Source of the DNA: Bdellovibrio bacteriovorus
Lineage (GTDB): Bacteria > Bdellovibrionota > Bdellovibrionia > Bdellovibrionales > Bdellovibrionaceae
Direction of reading: 5' to 3'
Length of the DNA: 64,000 nt
Assembly (NCBI RefSeq): GCF_025558485.1
Contig: NZ_CP102930.1
Coordinates: 434,001 to 498,000, forward strand
The translations under genes and the position numbers were made by a program. Of the stretch, positions 63,783 through 64,000 are shown piece after piece. How positions within the stretch are numbered: position 1 is the stretch's first letter; each line of letters starts with the position of its first letter. The notes beneath the pieces are model-generated. The model saw only the letters and a list, made by a program, of their open reading frames with translations, was not told the DNA's origin and ran no database searches.

Positions 63783-64000
63783 GGAGCATCCTCCTCTGAA
63801 GGACCCACAACCTGCAGGTTTCCTTTATAGTCGCTCATATCAAAAGCGGATTTTCTTAAATAGACCACGCTGACTTCTTTTCCCTGACGGAAGACTGCTT
63901 CAATCTTCCAATAGGACTCATTCAAAAGCAGCTCCAAAGGTTCGCTATCAATCTTTTCACAGAAATACACCAGGGCATCCGGCAAAATTCTTTTGCTGCA
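63779..64000 (-). CDS. Partial gene running off the right end
   Basis: The last 73 codons of a gene that begins beyond the window. The visible end (ILPDALVYFCEKIDSEPL, then VVYLRKSAFDMSDYKGNL) has no motif I recognise. Its stop overlaps the slt start by 4 bp, so it is translationally coupled to it. An internal TTG at 63985 could be read as a start, but the frame is open to the window edge. Confidence 0.6.
   Translation of the reverse strand, partial: CSKRILPDALVYFCEKIDSEPLELLLNESYWKIEAVFRQGKEVSVVYLRKSAFDMSDYKGNLQVVGPSEEDAP

Overview
The window looks like chromosomal DNA of a predatory bacterium of the Bdellovibrio bacteriovorus type. The evidence is the mix of genes: several L,D-transpeptidases and lytic transglycosylases, a TIGR02147-type regulator next to a lipoprotein, many small secreted proteins of no known family, a B12-dependent ribonucleotide reductase, and an intergenic RNA with a c-di-GMP-I aptamer that matches the description of Bdellovibrio merRNA. 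There are no tRNA or rRNA genes, insertion sequences, prophage genes or CRISPR arrays. Most of it is core genome, densely packed, with strong hairpin terminators.

Layout. 0.5-4.1 kb: an S1-domain protein and nrdJ, the latter frameshifted by an exact 76-bp tandem duplication. 4.3-9.1 kb: a degenerate receiver-domain protein, then Fe-S assembly genes (cysteine desulfurase, A-type carrier), an alpha/beta hydrolase and a [2Fe-2S] ferredoxin with a glutamine-rich tail. 9.2-13 kb: tyrS, an RNase Y homologue that has lost its HD metal ligands, a 5-formyl-THF cyclo-ligase and zapA. 13-19.8 kb: a cell-wall block with two L,D-transpeptidases, a papain/NlpC-like secreted protein and two unknown secreted proteins. 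19.8-24.5 kb: a Rossmann-fold protein, ftsY, a TIGR02147 regulator and secreted proteins.

24.5-29.4 kb: a tight three-gene operon coding for a MotB/OmpA-like protein with a very long coiled coil, a MotA/TolQ-like channel and a membrane-anchored FHA-coiled-coil protein. This is the best candidate in the window for an undescribed energised envelope machine. 29.5-31 kb: a DUF5522 protein and an Rrf2 regulator, divergent from a nitroreductase, with two matching operator-like sites between them. 31-35 kb: a lipoprotein, a Tat-exported DUF1501 protein and a haem-motif protein in one operon. 35-45 kb: smc, a Cys-rich lipoprotein, a catalase with its ankyrin partner, and pyruvate phosphate dikinase.

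45-53.9 kb: small secreted proteins, a 23-bp minisatellite abutting glycyl-tRNA synthetase, a dihaem cytochrome-like protein, an RND pump with a DUF454 protein, and an Mrp ATPase lacking its CxxC. 54.0-54.5 kb: the merRNA-like RNA. 54.6-64 kb: ilvE, an M48 protease, a large secreted protein with YkuD-like and lysozyme-like parts, a LysR regulator, MltD, Slt and the end of one more gene.

Two themes recur: envelope and peptidoglycan remodelling, expected of a predator, and conserved enzymes that keep their fold but have lost catalytic or cluster-binding residues (RNase Y, Mrp, a J-like protein, a receiver-like protein and probably a YkuD-like protein). Dispersed long inverted repeats sit in several intergenic gaps.
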